A stretch of DNA of 64,000 nucleotides from NCBI GenBank assembly GCA_017306415.1, contig JAFKIL010000004.1, positions 228,437 to 292,436 on the forward strand, given 5' to 3'. Shown here one piece after another: positions 62,343 through 64,000 of this stretch. Below the pieces are notes generated by a model. It saw only the letters and a program-made list of their open reading frames with translations. It had not been told where the DNA came from and ran no database searches. Source of the stretch: Microbacterium sp. GTDB lineage: Bacteria > Actinomycetota > Actinomycetes > Actinomycetales > Microbacteriaceae. Each line of letters starts with the position of its first letter. Positions within the stretch are counted from its first letter, which is position 1. Position numbers and translations under genes: made by a program.

Positions 62343-62415
62343 CTGGACAGTGGCCGCCCTCAACGCAACATCACACCGAGTTCACCTGCCTCGCCGGGTG
62401 CGGCCGAACGCAGCC
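62343..62415. repeat. 73-bp repeat, copy B
   Basis: This is the partner of 59675-59747 with 10 differences. It lies in the 355-bp gap 62235-62589, which otherwise shows only open frames without recognisable domains. Confidence 0.65.
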
Positions 62416-62589
62416 ACTGCCTCACTGTGCGGCGGCCGAGCGGCATCACGCACGCGCACGAGATGGCCCGCAATCGATGTGTCGCCGCGAGGGACAACGA
62501 ATCGCCCGCCGCTAGCCTGAACACCTGCCCATTCAGCAGCGCTCGTTCGTGCTGAAGAGCGCCTCCGCGGCCTGAATTCGATTTCTTTA

Positions 62590-63529
62590 TCAGGGTTTCG
62601 CCACGATCAAGCAATCACTCTCTGTGGCCTCGTTCTTCGGCGTGGACTGCCGCCGCATGAATCTTTCGTAGGGCGTCTGCAGGTAGTCCATCGCCCACAC
62701 GGTGGCCTGTCGCCAAGGGATGTAGCGGCCGTTCCTTGAAGAACAATGCCGAGTTATGAATGTCGTCGACGGCGCGATGCCAGAGGTGGAGTTTGGACTC
62801 GTGGGTGAAGCTGCCAGCGAGTGCGTGACTCCATGCACCAGGAACCCAGTGGTAAGGAGAGTCGCGGATGAGCTGATTGTCGATAGCCCGGGTCGTCGCG
62901 GCCGCGACCCAGTCCGCGAACTGGATGTTCGCGGACAGGACGCTGTCGACATGCATCGGCGGTTCGACGATGCGTTTCATCTCGGGGCGGTCAGCCGAGC
63001 GTCGAAAGATATGCCCGTACATCTGCGGCAGGCGCTCAGCGCGTGTCTTCTCGTTTATCTGGTCAATCATGACGAGCAGATTCCGCTGGCGCCGCTCGGC
63101 GTACGTGCAGAGCCGATTGAGCGTTTCCTGCATTGCCGATGTCTCGCGGGCTGCAGGATCCAGGTTGGTCTGCTTCGGTGTCCCCTGAGGCTTCTCGTCT
63201 GCGTAGTAGAAGAGCATCCCGCGCATCGAACGGAGATGCCTTACTAGGCCGGCGAAGACTCGAAGATGCTGTGGGTGAGTGGAAGCGGTCGTTGGCCGGA
63301 ACATCGATGCACCCTTCTTTTCCCACTGCCCGGGATTCGGTTGATCAACTAACTCCGGTGCGAACAACGTCCGCTTTTCGTGGGTGAAGCGCTGGCCAAA
63401 GATGCGAGCACACTCCGCCTCGATCACGAAGCCTGCGTATCCGAATGCAGGACTCGTGTGGAAGCGTTCATGATCTCGAGAGATGAACGCGCCGGGCTCG
63501 CCGATTTCATCAATGTAGGCGAGCAGCAC
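62590..63529 (-). pseudogene. DUF3800 protein gene, one-base frameshift near its end
   Basis: The protein begins VLLAYIDEIGEPGAF (the DUF3800 opening with conserved acidic residues) from the GTG at 63529, although a longer frame starts at 63610. It contains GYAGFVIEAECARIF, MLFYYADEKPQG and VLSANIQFADWVAAATTRAID (a second acidic region). At about 62738 an extra base makes the frame end at 62615 with no meaning. Reading one base later gives NGRYIPWRQATVWAMDYLQTP and a natural end at 62590. DUF3800 proteins have an RNase H-like fold and often sit in defence or mobile regions. Confidence 0.7.
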
Positions 63530-63677
63530 GCCTCGATTATCCTGGATTCTCCGGACAACGCAGAAGCCCACGCACTCGGCGTGGGCTTCTCGATTCGGCG
63601 CGCGGGACACTATTTCAGTCCTCGCTACCGCTCTTCACAGTACCTGCGGGGATGCAGAATCTCAATACAAAGCCGAT

Positions 63678-63747
63678 GAACCGCCCACTAGGCTTCCGAC
63701 AGGCCTGACGGCGCGGTTCCCGCGGTCGGAAGCCTAGTGGGCGGTTC
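63678..63747. repeat. Perfect 23-bp inverted repeat
   Basis: Arms at 63678-63700 and 63725-63747 are perfectly complementary with a 24-nt loop. It lies between the DUF3800 gene and the insertion-sequence fragment. A smaller 15-bp dyad GGTTGCTAAGCAACC is at 63811-63825. Confidence 0.85.
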
Positions 63748-63885
63748 GCGCCGCGACGGTCGGACGCACGGTGTGCGGCCACACACACAGGCAACTCTCA
63801 TTCTGCGGTTGGTTGCTAAGCAACCCAGCAGGCTCGATTGCAGCGAATGATGGGACTGCTGCACGGATAGGTGACGGTGGGTCTG

Positions 63886-63999
63886 TCACGCAGCCAGTGC
63901 GGCTGGCGTGTTCATGATGACCTCGAACTCTACGGGCGTCAACCGGCCGAGGCGGAGTTGGCGTCGCCGTCGGTGGTAGGTCCGCTCGATCCAGGTCAC
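63886..63999 (-). mobile_element. IS3-type transposase, C-terminal end only
   Basis: The last 37 codons read VTWIERTYHRRRRQLRLGRLTPVEFEVIMNTPAALAA and a TGA. This is the conserved C-terminus of IS3-family OrfB (integrase core, with W.E..YNRRR...LG..SPxExE). The rest of the element continues beyond the window edge, so its subgroup and terminal repeats cannot be read. Confidence 0.8.
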
Positions 64000-64000
64000 G

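Overview
The window is GC-rich DNA with many GTG starts, a DUF222/HNH protein, MsiK-style sugar ABC transporters without their own ATPase, and frequent gcatcc/ggatgcc codon strings. This points to an actinomycete, most probably Microbacteriaceae such as Microbacterium. That is an inference from sequence style and gene content; no rRNA or other taxonomic marker is present. I saw no tRNA, rRNA or CRISPR array.

Layout. 1-5051: the end of an aldo/keto reductase, a GC-rich repeat tract, an HNH endonuclease, a DUF385 protein, a secreted phosphatase with two HAD domains, and a NYN-domain gene. 5040-11138: an accessory island flanked by a 19-bp exact direct repeat at the 3' end of the NYN gene. It holds a 5'-truncated Rhs/PA14 gene with a toxin-like tail, a membrane protein that is the likely immunity partner, a broken leucine-rich-repeat gene and a lipoprotein. 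11159-25953: mostly housekeeping and stress genes, including a LLM oxidoreductase, bifunctional nuclease, 6-phosphogluconate dehydrogenase, and a HelR-type RNA polymerase helicase with a rifamycin-associated element upstream, followed by OsmC, Nudix, PadR, AarF and an SDR/DUF2867 protein.

26225-34814 is a carbohydrate operon: ROK repressor, two permeases, binding lipoprotein, GH15-like and GH31 glycosidases, and a nucleotidyltransferase, most joined by short overlaps. 35145-44639 carries small regulatory modules: MFS/ArsR, histidine kinase/response regulator, ArsR/SRPBCC, a ribbon-helix-helix pair, and a cyclic-nucleotide-domain flavoprotein divergent from a UBP zinc finger. 44815-53225 is an aromatic catabolic cluster: MFS transporter, LysR, extradiol dioxygenase, two fumarylacetoacetate-hydrolase-family enzymes, flavin monooxygenase, decarboxylase-type amidohydrolase and a metallo-beta-lactamase-fold hydrolase. 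Its substrate is not known.

53554-64000 is accessory in character. It has a VapBC pair, truncated nucleotidyltransferase and chloride-channel fragments, an intact flavin monooxygenase/TetR pair with a clear operator, a glycine-rich lipoprotein, several frameshifted genes, and the 3' end of an IS3-type transposase at the right edge. Long intergenic palindromes recur across the window. Two families occur twice each, and others have unrelated arms but the same architecture.
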